The notes below the pieces were generated by a model. That model saw nothing but the letters and a program-made list of their open reading frames with translations, made no database searches and was not told the origin of the DNA. This document shows, piece after piece, positions 1 to 7,127 of a stretch of 8,957 nucleotides of DNA. Source of the stretch: Pseudomonadota bacterium (GTDB lineage: Bacteria > Pseudomonadota > Alphaproteobacteria > Sphingomonadales > Sphingomonadaceae); assembly GCA_023424275.1 (NCBI GenBank), contig JAFAED010000099.1, forward strand, positions 1 through 8,957, written 5' to 3'. How positions within the stretch are numbered: position 1 is the stretch's first letter; every line of letters starts with the position of its first letter. A program made the position numbers and the translations under genes.

Positions 1-1
1 T

Positions 2-298
2 ATCTACCCTGCGGAAATCGAAGCGGCTCTTTTGGGTATGGACGGCGTCCAGGACTGTGCGGTGTTCGGTATTCCCGACGCCGAGTTTGGTGAGGCGCTC
101 ATGGCATTCGTCGAACCGCGCGCGGGCGCACTGCTCTCCGGCGAGCATCTGCGCCTTGCGCTGAAATCGGTGCTCGCGGACCACAAGATCCCGAGGTTCA
201 TCGAAATTGCCGGCGAACTGCCGCGCGAGGACAGCGGCAAGATTTTCAAGCGCCGGCTCCGCGAGCCTTATTGGCGGGAGGCCGGACGCGTCATCTGA
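2..298 (+). CDS. Acyl-CoA synthetase (AMP-forming), C-terminal fragment
   Basis: This is the last 98 codons of an adenylate-forming enzyme; the rest lies before the window. The fragment begins with IYPAEIE, the segment that follows the hinge in acyl-CoA synthetases, where the C-terminal subdomain starts. It continues through CAVFGIPDAEFGE and ends with the A10 motif LPREDSGKIFKRRLR. Lys80 of the fragment (codon 239-241) matches the conserved lysine needed for adenylate formation in this family. Known chemistry: a carboxylic acid plus ATP and CoA gives acyl-CoA, AMP and PPi, in the cytoplasm. Substrate cannot be read from this domain. The stop lies only 12 bp from the stop of the convergent P450 gene. 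A non-acyl member of the superfamily is possible but the spacing of motifs fits fatty-acid or aryl CoA ligases. Confidence 0.93.
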   Translation: MYPAEIEAALLGMDGVQDCAVFGIPDAEFGEALMAFVEPRAGALLSGEHLRLALKSVLADHKIPRFIEIAGELPREDSGKIFKRRLREPYWREAGRVI

Positions 299-310
299 AC
301 TCGATGTTGG

Positions 311-1630
311 TCATCGCTTGCGCAATCGCAGCGGGAGACCGTTCCTGGGTTTGGAGATGGGCAGCCACTGCATGTCCGGCGCATAGCCGTCATCGAGAAT
401 GATCTCCCAGTCGCGAAGCAACTCCGACAGGAAGGACTTGACCTGCATCGAGGCGAAGTGAAGCCCAAGGCACATATGGGCGCCGCCGCCAAACGGAAGC
501 CACGCGTATTTTTGACGGTGCCTCGCCTCGTCCGCCGAGAAGCGAAGCGGGTCGAAACGGGCAGGCTCCGGCCACAATTCAGGCATATAATGGGTGTGCA
601 GGATATGGATGCCGACCGCCGAACCTGCCGGAATGTGAAAGCCGGCAAATTCGATGTCCGTCGCCAGGCCGCGAGGAAGCGAGGGCACCGGGGGAAAGAG
701 ACGGAGGGTCTCGTTGAGGACCATGTCGGTAACCGAGAGCGCCCGGAGGCTCGCATAATCCGGCACCTCGCTACCGCCCTTCCGCCATTCGCACAGCTCG
801 TCGCGGACTCGGCTTTGCCATTCGGTGTGACGGCCGAGCAGGTAGACGATCGAGGTCAATGCCGACGTCGTCGTGTCATGTGCCGCCATGAGCAGGAGGT
901 TCATATGGTTGACGATCGCTTCATCCGACATCCTGCGGCCTTCGTCGTCCACCGCCAGGCAGACGGCACTGAATATGTCAGGCCCGGGGTTCGCGCGTCG
1001 GCGCGGGATTTCGGCGAGCAGAATACGGGTTAGCCGTTCGCGCGCCCTGATCCCGCGCCATAATGCGCCGCCGGGGACAGGACGGCGGATGATGGCGGCC
1101 GCGGCGCCAAGCATCGAGATGAAAGCCTGACTCACGTCTTCGGCCTTCGATCCCAGCGGCAGGCCCAGCAAATCCTGCGCAGCAGACTCCAGCGTGAGAC
1201 GCTTGATTGCAGGGTGGAAGTCGAAGCGCTCAGGCCATGCGGTAATCTGGGCGCCGAATCGAGAAGTCATCGTCGCTAGGTAATGTTGCATCGGTTCCGG
1301 CTTGAACGCAGCGCCGATGATGCGCCGATCCTCCCGATGCTGGACGCCGTCGAGCGAGATCAGCCCGCTGGGAAAAGTGTTTCCAATGACAGGAACCCAT
1401 CCAAGTTCGGAAGAGAAGGCGCCGGTACGATTGAGAAGAACCATCTCGTTCGCCTCCGTCCCCAGCAGCACGATTGCGCGCATGCCGAACAGGTTCATCT
1501 GAGCGACGGGGCCAAGTCGTTCGTAGATATCCTGCATGACGCCAAGAGGGTCGCGCAAATAGGCCCGCGTCATGGCCAGCGACGCGATCCAGCCATCGGC
1601 ATTGGCTTTGGGAATGGGGAAGAGGGTCAC
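311..1630 (-). CDS. Cytochrome P450 monooxygenase
   Basis: A complete 439-aa soluble bacterial P450, which oxidises an organic substrate using O2 and electrons delivered by separate redox partners. All class landmarks are present in order: C-helix HREDRR (residues 98-103), I-helix oxygen-activating AAHDTTTS (249-256), K-helix ETLR (307-310), the meander EPARFDPLRF (355-364) and the haem loop FGGGAHMCLG (380-389) with Cys387 as the thiolate ligand. There is no N-terminal membrane anchor, so it should be cytoplasmic. The start is GTG; a GGAG lies 12 nt upstream, longer than ideal, so the start is not certain. No ferredoxin or reductase gene is nearby in the window. It is followed convergently by an acyl-CoA synthetase and preceded, 127 bp upstream on the same strand, by a MarR regulator, which suggests substrate-inducible control. 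The subfamily and substrate are unknown. Confidence 0.96.
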   Translation of the reverse strand: MTLFPIPKANADGWIASLAMTRAYLRDPLGVMQDIYERLGPVAQMNLFGMRAIVLLGTEANEMVLLNRTGAFSSELGWVPVIGNTFPSGLISLDGVQHREDRRIIGAAFKPEPMQHYLATMTSRFGAQITAWPERFDFHPAIKRLTLESAAQDLLGLPLGSKAEDVSQAFISMLGAAAAIIRRPVPGGALWRGIRARERLTRILLAEIPRRRANPGPDIFSAVCLAVDDEGRRMSDEAIVNHMNLLLMAAHDTTTSALTSIVYLLGRHTEWQSRVRDELCEWRKGGSEVPDYASLRALSVTDMVLNETLRLFPPVPSLPRGLATDIEFAGFHIPAGSAVGIHILHTHYMPELWPEPARFDPLRFSADEARHRQKYAWLPFGGGAHMCLGLHFASMQVKSFLSELLRDWEIILDDGYAPDMQWLPISKPRNGLPLRLRKR

Positions 1631-1674
1631 GTTTTTTGAAAGCTCCGGGCAAAAATGGAATCCTTGTCGGGATC

Positions 1675-1702
1675 GATCGCAAGATTGAAAATCGAAGCGA
1701 TC
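1675..1702. repeat. Imperfect dyad between MarR and P450 genes
   Basis: GATCGC (1675-1680) pairs with GCGATC (1697-1702), and inside it GATT pairs with AATC, giving about 10 paired positions around a 3-nt loop with a small internal bulge. It lies in the 127-bp gap between the MarR stop and the P450 start. It has no following T-run on the minus strand, so it is not a classical terminator. It could be an operator or a weak RNA hairpin, or chance. Confidence 0.3.
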
Positions 1703-1757
1703 AGGCCGCAGCGAACTCGGCTGTCGTCATTCGGTCGCGCCGATCGCGCGCCCTTTG

Positions 1758-2198
1758 TCAGCCCAGCGTACCAAGCAGCTGGCGCATGATGCGGTGCAAA
1801 TGCGCAAGTTCGTCCTCCCCCAGCGCTTGTGCCAGGTCGGCTTCGATCTGCAGGCTGCGGTTTGCGAGAGTCATGACCGCGCCGCGGCCGCGCTCGGTTA
1901 AAATCACACGCTTCGCACGCCCATCGTCAGGATCGGGTCCGATCTCGACATAACCGAGCTTGGCGAGCCGCTCTGTTAGATAGGCCATGCTTTGCTTGGT
2001 CATCCCCGCGCGTTCGGCGAGATCGACGACTCTCGATCCTTCGGGATCGATGTTTCTGAGCAGGCTGGAATGCGCGGGACGCAAATCGGCGAAGCCTTCC
2101 TCCCGGGCCTCGCGGTAAACCCGGGTGCGCATCTGGTCGTAAGCGCGGCGGAAAAGCTGGGCGAGTCGCTCCTCGGTCGGTGAATCTGATGTTGTCAT
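1758..2198 (-). CDS. MarR-family transcriptional regulator
   Basis: A 146-aa winged-helix regulator of the usual MarR length. Helices at both ends form the dimer interface. The DNA-binding core runs from about residue 40, with a recognition helix TKQSMAYLTERL (67-78) and the family's typical wing motif DPDDGRAKR (89-97), followed by LTERG. Such proteins usually repress transcription until an aromatic or other small ligand binds. I chose the ATG at 2198 because AAGAAG sits 6 nt upstream; a TTG at 2216 would add six residues (MCKKIR) but has no clear ribosome site and would overlap the operator. It is transcribed towards the P450 gene, so it plausibly controls itself and possibly the P450. Two matching dyads sit directly upstream of it. 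Confidence 0.93.
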   Translation of the reverse strand: MTTSDSPTEERLAQLFRRAYDQMRTRVYREAREEGFADLRPAHSSLLRNIDPEGSRVVDLAERAGMTKQSMAYLTERLAKLGYVEIGPDPDDGRAKRVILTERGRGAVMTLANRSLQIEADLAQALGEDELAHLHRIMRQLLGTLG

Positions 2199-2216
2199 GC
2201 GAATCTTCTTGCACAA

Positions 2217-2233
2217 GACAGGATGTCTGTCTA
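2217..2233. promoter_or_regulatory. Putative MarR operator, copy 1 (proximal)
   Basis: The dyad GACAG-GATGT-CTGTC, reading TAGACAG-N5-CTGTC on the minus strand, begins 19 bp upstream of the MarR ATG. Size and position fit MarR-family operators, which are usually pseudopalindromes of 15-20 bp over the regulator's own promoter. Assignment to this regulator is inference. Confidence 0.6.
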
Positions 2234-2244
2234 TTGCGGAATTC

Positions 2245-2261
2245 GACAGGCAAACTGTCTA
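2245..2261. promoter_or_regulatory. Putative MarR operator, copy 2 (distal)
   Basis: The second copy of the dyad, GACAG-GCAAA-CTGTC, has the same TAGACAG-N5-CTGTC form on the minus strand, with the same arms and spacer length but a different spacer sequence. Its centre is 28 bp from that of copy 1. Conservation of arms with an unconserved spacer is what a dimeric repressor site would show. Confidence 0.6.
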
Positions 2262-2565
2262 CATGATGTTAGGGCGCTGCGCCGCGGAGGAAGCATTGGA
2301 ACAGAAGCGATAAAGATGGAGCGCGGCCGAGCTGCCGCGCCTTGGCTGTTTCACCGTCGAACCCTTGGTGTCGATCCCGGCGAATAAATCCGCGTGCGTT
2401 GTCGAACGCGGCGCCCTGCGATGGGTGCCGGAACCGGCATTCAACCGTGCATATGTTCCCGTTTTTCGCGGCCTTGGTCGCGGACGGCGAGCGCGCCACT
2501 CGAACCCACCCCTCAGCACAGCCCTCAGGGCGCCGATTATCGGCACGTTTGAACAAGGACTAAAC
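2262..2565. other. Intergenic region without a supported gene
   Basis: These roughly 300 bases between the MarR operators and the next + strand gene hold open frames on both strands, but none has a ribosome site, a coherent protein-like composition or a recognisable motif. The only clear element is the AAGGA ribosome site at 2555-2559 for the downstream gene. The promoter of that gene must lie here but no convincing -35/-10 pair was found. Confidence 0.5.
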
Positions 2566-3231
2566 ATGACTTGGAAATCAGGGACATTCATCACCACGAT
2601 CGCCATTGGCGCGCTCGTCGCCACACAGCCTGCGACCGTGCAAGCGCAGGCTCTCGGAAGTTTCATGAAACGCCTCGGCCGCGAGGTCATTAATTCGAGC
2701 CCGAAACTGAAAAGGAAACCGCGCAAGGAAGACGCGAGCGAGCAGGATGGCGGGGACGAAGGCTCGAGCAAGTCTTCGCGCTCGGCAATTCCGGCGCCGC
2801 CCGGGGTCGTGCCATGGCCCGTCAACGCCGGTCAGGTATCGCGCCCGCAACTGTTCGAATTTTCCGCCGATCTCGTCGCGGAAAAGGAAGCGTTCAAGCA
2901 GGCGAGCAGCTTCCCGTGCATGACGTGCGAAGGATCGCGCGATTTCGACAGCTGGCGCCGCCATTTCGGTCATGTGCATGAAAGCTATTCAACCTGGTCC
3001 AAAATCCTTGAAGCATGGACAGTCGGGCGTGACGTGTTGTGGAAGGGGCAGGCGCACGACGGCGTCATCACTGTGCTCAGCGAAGTTCCCGTGGGCGAAT
3101 TTCGATGCCGGCAGCTCAGACATCGCATGACCAGCAAGGGTCCCAAGCCTGTTGTAACCGAGCGGGCAGGTTTGATTTGCCTGGCCAAGCAGGAATATTC
3201 CTCGGTCGAGACCTGGCACGAAGTCTTCTGA
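2566..3231 (+). CDS. Exported protein with surface-antigen-like C-terminal domain
   Basis: A 221-aa protein starting at an ATG with AAGGA 6 nt upstream; the frame is open further back, but only this start gives a signal peptide. Residues 1-29 form a typical Sec signal (MTWK, then a hydrophobic stretch, cleavage near AQA-LG). Residues about 50-80 are a charged, Ser-rich low-complexity linker ending in PAPPG. The C-terminal part has CMTC, then LEAWTVGRDVLWKG, GEFRCRQLRHRM and AGLICLAKQE. The order of these pieces (LE..G..V.W, a G..V strand, F/Y-C-R, then a second Cys strand) resembles the C-terminal domain of the Rickettsia 17 kDa surface antigen family, but the glycine-zipper part of that family is absent. 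The fold assignment is tentative. Likely periplasmic or outer-membrane associated. Confidence 0.8.
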   Translation: MTWKSGTFITTIAIGALVATQPATVQAQALGSFMKRLGREVINSSPKLKRKPRKEDASEQDGGDEGSSKSSRSAIPAPPGVVPWPVNAGQVSRPQLFEFSADLVAEKEAFKQASSFPCMTCEGSRDFDSWRRHFGHVHESYSTWSKILEAWTVGRDVLWKGQAHDGVITVLSEVPVGEFRCRQLRHRMTSKGPKPVVTERAGLICLAKQEYSSVETWHEVF

Positions 3232-3279
3232 TTTAGAGGCCATTTCGGAGATCTCTTGACGTCCGTCGCCCGTCTAGGT

Positions 3280-3324
3280 GTCGCCGGTTCGCAGCGCGCT
3301 TCTACTGCGACGCGAGCCGGCGAC
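3280..3324. repeat. Hairpin downstream of the surface-antigen-like gene
   Basis: GTCGCCGG (3280-3287) pairs perfectly with CCGGCGAC (3317-3324), and inside it TCGCAG (3289-3294) pairs with CTGCGA (3305-3310). It begins 48 bp after the preceding stop. No T-tract follows, so if it ends transcription it is not a canonical intrinsic terminator. The rest of the 3232-3502 gap holds no supported gene. Confidence 0.4.
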
Positions 3325-3502
3325 GTCGGTCTCCCGATAACCTTCCAAGCAAACTCGACCTCGGTGGTCCGCAGCGGATCGTAAGGCTGGCCCCGAAAAG
3401 GTCTGTCTCGGTTGGGCAATAGGTCGTCCTGGCATCCACCGGGCCTTCCTAACGGCCTCCGCCGCCGGAGCTTACCGCTAGCAATCTTAGGAGTTACGCG
3501 TA

Positions 3503-5731
3503 ATGAACTTGCGAACATTTCCCGCGCTCTCGGTCGGCCTCTTGCTGTCAAGCGCGGCGGCCCCGATCGCAGCCGATGCAGCCGCGGCAAAATGCGTGCG
3601 CGGCTGGACCGGCACGGTGCAATATGTGAAGAACCAGTCGAACAGTCGGACCAAGTCCGAGCCGCGCATCTCCGGCAAAGGCACGGAGACGACCAGCTGG
3701 TCGATGACCAATAATTATGCGGCGAAAATTTCTGTTCGCGCCGGGGTACAGCCGGGCAGCAGCGCCGGTCGGGCGGTGGTGAACTATGCATTGGTCTCCT
3801 CGGAGAACAAGAGTTCAACGAGCGAGTTTTTTTGCCCGCGCGAGCGCAGTCCGCGCATCATGTCCGGGAACTTTACCTCGCAGAGCGAAACCCGGGCGGA
3901 TGCAAGCGGGGTTCCCGCGGATGTCAATGTCAACGTCAATCCGGATGGCACCTACAGCGTCAGCGTGCAGCTTCCTGCCATCAAGGGAACTGCGTCAAGC
4001 TCATCCTCTTCGACCTTCAGCGGGCAATGCTATCCCAAGCCGGGGAAAAGCAACAGCACTCCCGGCACTCCCGTTTCCGTCGACGGAGTGAGTCTCTCCA
4101 GCGATGGCAAGAACAGGATCCAACCGTCCGATCCGAACCGGCTCTCCGGAAGCTATTCCTCGACGTATAGCGACGTCACGGAGACGATTACCTGGAACCT
4201 ACGGCGCTGCGGCGGCGATCTTCGCATCGTCGATGTCAAATTCGAGGACATGCGCTTTCCCAACTGGGGGGCGTGGAAGGAGATCGTCGAGGAGACCGGC
4301 ACGATCGATGGCAATCGCGTGCTCATCAAGGCCATCGTCGCCAATGATGGCGCCGAGGATAAATCCGTCACGGTCAAGTTTCGCGACACGTATAAGGGCG
4401 ACAAATATAATGGCGCGAAAGCCGATGGCCTTCTCGACGAGGTCGGGGCCAATATACCGGCTGGCGAGGAACGCGAAGTCATGTTCGAGTGGGACAGCTC
4501 GGGCTACGCATGGTTCGACGACGGGCGCCCCAGGCTCGTCCAGCGGATCAAGGCCGAACTCGAGGTCGACGACAAGAAAATCGAGGACATGACGCGCAAC
4601 CTGAAGGTCGCGCCGAAGCCGCTCGTACTCGTGCATGGGCTGTGGTCGAACTGGACAGCATGGCAGCTCTGGCAGAATATCCTGACAAGCAGCCACTCAT
4701 ATGACTGGAAGGCGTTTCCGGTAGGCGAGAAGGCCCAATATGGTAAAATGAACACCGGTGAGGCGATGGGCGAACTCGGCCCTACAAACACCATCGCGGA
4801 AAATGCGGAGGAACTGCGCCGCTATATCAATTATGCGCAGGAAGACCGGAACGCGTGGCATGTCGATCTGGTCGCCCACTCGATGGGAGGGCTGATCAGC
4901 CGGCGCTATATTCACGCCTCGATGCCGGCTTATCCCGACGGCAAGCCGCAGGTGTCGCATTTGGTCATGCTGGGTACGCCCAATATGGGGAGCCGCTGCG
5001 CGGACCTCATCAGCGCGCCGCTCGAGGCGGCAGGCCGGTCCATGGATGCGCTCCGCGAATTGCGGCCGAGCGTGGTGGCCAAGTTCAACGCGGTTCACAC
5101 CGAACGGAAGAATGTCGAGTTTTCCGTCCTCGCCGGCAATCCGCTGCCGACAGTTTGCTATATGTTTGATCCCAACGACGGCGTTGTTGCGGTTCCGTCC
5201 GCAATCTGGACGATAGCGGATCATGAACAGCAGTCGGTGCTCCACACCGACATGGCAACCACCGCCGGCTTTGCGTCTTTCGTGAAGCCGCGGATCGCGA
5301 TCGGACCCGCCAAATTTGCAGCGGCGCGCAAACTGTCCGCTCTGGTACCGGCAGCCGGCGCGTTCAGAACCCCTTCAGCCCGCCTCATGATCCTCGGCGC
5401 CGAAGGGCCCGCGCAGCCTTCGCAGCCAGATCCCATGTCGAAGATGCTCTGGGTGGCCCCGAAGCAAACCACCGACATCAAAATTCCCGTCGAAGACGCC
5501 TCGAACCTCGGCCTGACGTTCGTTACGTCAAGCAAGGTGTCTGCAACGCTGATCGATGACAGCGGGGCCGTGGCGGGTTCCAACCTCGCTGGAACGCCCG
5601 AGGCGAACCAGATCTTTCGCTCGCTGTTCGTCAATCGTCCGGTCCGGAAGGGCCAGTGGACGCTGCAATTGAAGAACGAAGCGGAGCTGGATCAGGAGGT
5701 CGTCATGTCCATATGGTTCGACGCCAAATGA
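3503..5731 (+). CDS. Secreted multidomain alpha/beta hydrolase (lipase/esterase-like)
   Basis: A 742-aa exported hydrolase with a good start: AGGAG 9 nt upstream of ATG. Residues 1-28 are a signal peptide. Residues 29-240 are a Ser/Thr/Asn-rich region with four cysteines (31, 111, 176, 236), not recognised. Residues about 241-368 read as a CARDB-like beta domain (VLIKAIVANDGAED, VTVKFRD, IPAGEERE). The catalytic domain follows: oxyanion strand VLVHGLW (375-381), nucleophile elbow AHSMGG with Ser460, VMLGTPNMGS (488-497), acid DPNDGVV with Asp559 likely, and His581 in HTDM. It resembles PGAP1-like or class 2 lipases. Residues about 655-742 form a C-terminal beta region ending GQWTLQLKNEAELDQ, similar in style to pre-peptidase C-terminal domains. 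Predicted to cleave an ester bond of a lipid or polymer outside the cytoplasm. Substrate unknown. Confidence 0.92.
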   Translation: MNLRTFPALSVGLLLSSAAAPIAADAAAAKCVRGWTGTVQYVKNQSNSRTKSEPRISGKGTETTSWSMTNNYAAKISVRAGVQPGSSAGRAVVNYALVSSENKSSTSEFFCPRERSPRIMSGNFTSQSETRADASGVPADVNVNVNPDGTYSVSVQLPAIKGTASSSSSSTFSGQCYPKPGKSNSTPGTPVSVDGVSLSSDGKNRIQPSDPNRLSGSYSSTYSDVTETITWNLRRCGGDLRIVDVKFEDMRFPNWGAWKEIVEETGTIDGNRVLIKAIVANDGAEDKSVTVKFRDTYKGDKYNGAKADGLLDEVGANIPAGEEREVMFEWDSSGYAWFDDGRPRLVQRIKAELEVDDKKIEDMTRNLKVAPKPLVLVHGLWSNWTAWQLWQNILTSSHSYDWKAFPVGEKAQYGKMNTGEAMGELGPTNTIAENAEELRRYINYAQEDRNAWHVDLVAHSMGGLISRRYIHASMPAYPDGKPQVSHLVMLGTPNMGSRCADLISAPLEAAGRSMDALRELRPSVVAKFNAVHTERKNVEFSVLAGNPLPTVCYMFDPNDGVVAVPSAIWTIADHEQQSVLHTDMATTAGFASFVKPRIAIGPAKFAAARKLSALVPAAGAFRTPSARLMILGAEGPAQPSQPDPMSKMLWVAPKQTTDIKIPVEDASNLGLTFVTSSKVSATLIDDSGAVAGSNLAGTPEANQIFRSLFVNRPVRKGQWTLQLKNEAELDQEVVMSIWFDAK

Positions 5732-5737
5732 AAAGAG

Positions 5738-5775
5738 GCCGCCGCCATCGCGGGATATCGAACGATGGCGGCGGC
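5738..5775 (+). terminator. Strong hairpin after the hydrolase gene
   Basis: A perfect 13-bp inverted repeat: GCCGCCGCCATCG (5738-5750) and CGATGGCGGCGGC (5763-5775) around a 12-nt loop. It starts 6 bp after the hydrolase stop and is preceded by AAAAGAG. It is followed by GGGCTTATG rather than a T-run, so it may act as an RNA 3'-end stabiliser, an attenuator or a translational block on the next gene rather than a simple intrinsic terminator. Confidence 0.6.
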
Positions 5776-5781
5776 GGGCTT

Positions 5782-6825
5782 ATGTCTTGGTCCGGGCGCG
5801 GCTTGTGCCGCGCAGCAAGCTATCGAGCGCTGCTCGGCTTGGGCCGGCGTAAGGCCGCAGGCCCGCGCGGCAATCGTCTGCGCGCGGCAATGTCAGCCCT
5901 GTCGATACTGCTCGCCGCGAGCGAGCCGGCACGTGCGACGGCAGGCGAAGCCTTCGCCGCGCATTCCGCGGTTTCATCTTCCCCGCTCGGGACTCTCCCG
6001 TCGGGACATGTGTATGTCTACGTCGGCATAGACGGTTCCACGCCCCGGCGATTTATCATCGATACGGCGGCAAGCCAGACCGTGATCACGCCGAAGTTCC
6101 AGGCGGAGATACCTTCTTTACGGATCAAGTCGCCAGACGTGCCGCTCGATGGCGCCATGGGGAGCATGCAGGTGAAGACGGCCGAGATTGACCGGGTCGA
6201 GGTGGCTGGTCATGTTTTCCGCTCCTCGGAAATCATCCTGCTCCCGGCCGGTCCCCTCGATCGCTTGGAGGTCGACGGGGTTTTGGGCGCAGATATTCTC
6301 TCGCGGCTGATCGTCGATCTCGATATGCCAGCCCGGCGCTGGCGAATGACCTCGCAATCCGGCGTCGAGGTGAGCTATCCATCCTGGTCGTCGCATTCGT
6401 TCGTACTTGACGATCGCCGCACGCCGCGCCTGTCCGTCCGTCTCGGCGATGCGACGATTCCCGCCGTGCTTGATACCGGTGCAAGCCGAACAATCCTTAA
6501 CTGGGCTGCTGCCAATGCGATCGGCGTGACCCGCGAAGACGCAGGACTATCGGACGGACCGAATATTCGCGGGGCGACCAGTCATTCTCTCGAAAGCGTC
6601 GAGAAGACACTCGACCAGCTCGCCGTGGGAGACGCCGTCATGCGCAGCCCGTCAGTCCAGATCGCCGATCTGCCGGCATTCGAAATGCTGGGCTTTGGGG
6701 CCGGTCAGCCGGCCATCATCCTTGGTATCGATATGTTCGCAGACCGGCGTCTTGTTATCGACTACCCATGCTCGAGACTCCACATCTCGGGGCCAGCCTC
6801 CTCAACGGGCGCCGCTTCCCGGTAA
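5782..6825 (+). CDS. Exported tandem retropepsin-like aspartyl protease
   Basis: A 347-aa protein made of two consecutive retropepsin-like domains. With numbering from the ATG at 5782, domain 1 has the catalytic-loop motif FIIDTAASQTVIT (Asp94) and the later hydrophobic-Gly motif VLGADIL (167-173). Domain 2 has AVLDTGASRTILN (Asp231) and IILGIDMF (312-319). These pairs are the hallmark of the bacterial Asp_protease_2-type family; both catalytic aspartates are present, and one chain could form a pseudo-dimeric active site. The first motif is DTAAS, with Ala for the usual Gly. The N-terminus is Arg-rich followed by a hydrophobic stretch SALSILLAA and ARATA, so it is probably exported. The start is uncertain: 5782 lies 6 nt after a hairpin; ATG 5890 is an alternative with a signal-like N-terminus but no ribosome site. 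Substrate unknown. Confidence 0.87.
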   Translation: MSWSGRGLCRAASYRALLGLGRRKAAGPRGNRLRAAMSALSILLAASEPARATAGEAFAAHSAVSSSPLGTLPSGHVYVYVGIDGSTPRRFIIDTAASQTVITPKFQAEIPSLRIKSPDVPLDGAMGSMQVKTAEIDRVEVAGHVFRSSEIILLPAGPLDRLEVDGVLGADILSRLIVDLDMPARRWRMTSQSGVEVSYPSWSSHSFVLDDRRTPRLSVRLGDATIPAVLDTGASRTILNWAAANAIGVTREDAGLSDGPNIRGATSHSLESVEKTLDQLAVGDAVMRSPSVQIADLPAFEMLGFGAGQPAIILGIDMFADRRLVIDYPCSRLHISGPASSTGAASR

Positions 6826-7127
6826 ATGCGCGGCAATGCCGAGGCCGGCTGTTCGTTTGTTTTCCGGCGTTCGGCTGCGCGCTTGCGCCAGCGGGACAGG
6901 GAGACGGGTGTTCTAAGTTCCATCTTCGAATGGAGGAAGCGTGTATCGGGAAAGCGCCTTAAATCCTAAGCACTCAGCCCCATTGAAAGGAGATCGTGTC
7001 GGTGTGCCAGGGCACAATCTTTTGACGCGCAGCCGATCACGGTCGATTCCGGTCATTCGATCCAAATCGGCACGAATGGCAGCAGACGACCGATTGCGGA
7101 CATTTGGCGTTCCTGTAAATAACGGCC
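6826..7127. other. Intergenic region without a supported gene
   Basis: About 300 bases between the protease and the lipoprotein gene. A frame from a GTG at 6941 is preceded by GGAGGA but runs out of frame into the lipoprotein gene and has a non-protein-like composition. A 14-bp palindrome, TGTGCC-AG-GGCACA, lies at 7003-7016 and could be a protein-binding site. Otherwise only the putative promoter listed separately is visible. Confidence 0.5.
7094..7121 (+). promoter_or_regulatory. Possible sigma70-type promoter of the lipoprotein gene
   Basis: TTGCGG (7094-7099), a 16-bp spacer and TAAATA (7116-7121) resemble -35 and -10 boxes. Transcription would start about 7 nt later, at or next to the ATG at 7128, implying a leaderless message; this agrees with the lack of a ribosome site before that ATG. 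Confidence 0.35.

Noticed and set aside
458..1639. Long plus-strand frames opposite the P450 gene
   Set aside because: They are antisense shadows of a P450 frame that carries every family motif; they have no ribosome site and an Arg-rich composition.
2365..2565. N-terminal extension of the 221-aa exported protein to position 2365
   Set aside because: It would bury the signal peptide, and the start at 2566 has a well-placed AAGGA.
2259..2825. Minus-strand frames in the gap before 2566, considered as a transposase remnant
   Set aside because: No transposase motif, terminal repeats or ribosome site could be recognised, and the composition is not protein-like.
3452..3475. Short GC-rich stem CTCCG-CCGC-CGGAG before the hydrolase ribosome site
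   Set aside because: Five base pairs in GC-rich DNA is expected by chance, and it does not cover the AGGAG site.
7003..7016. 14-bp palindrome TGTGCC-AG-GGCACA as a hairpin or named operator
   Set aside because: The 2-nt centre is too small for an RNA loop and there is no second copy or matching regulator in the window, so it is noted only within the intergenic entry.
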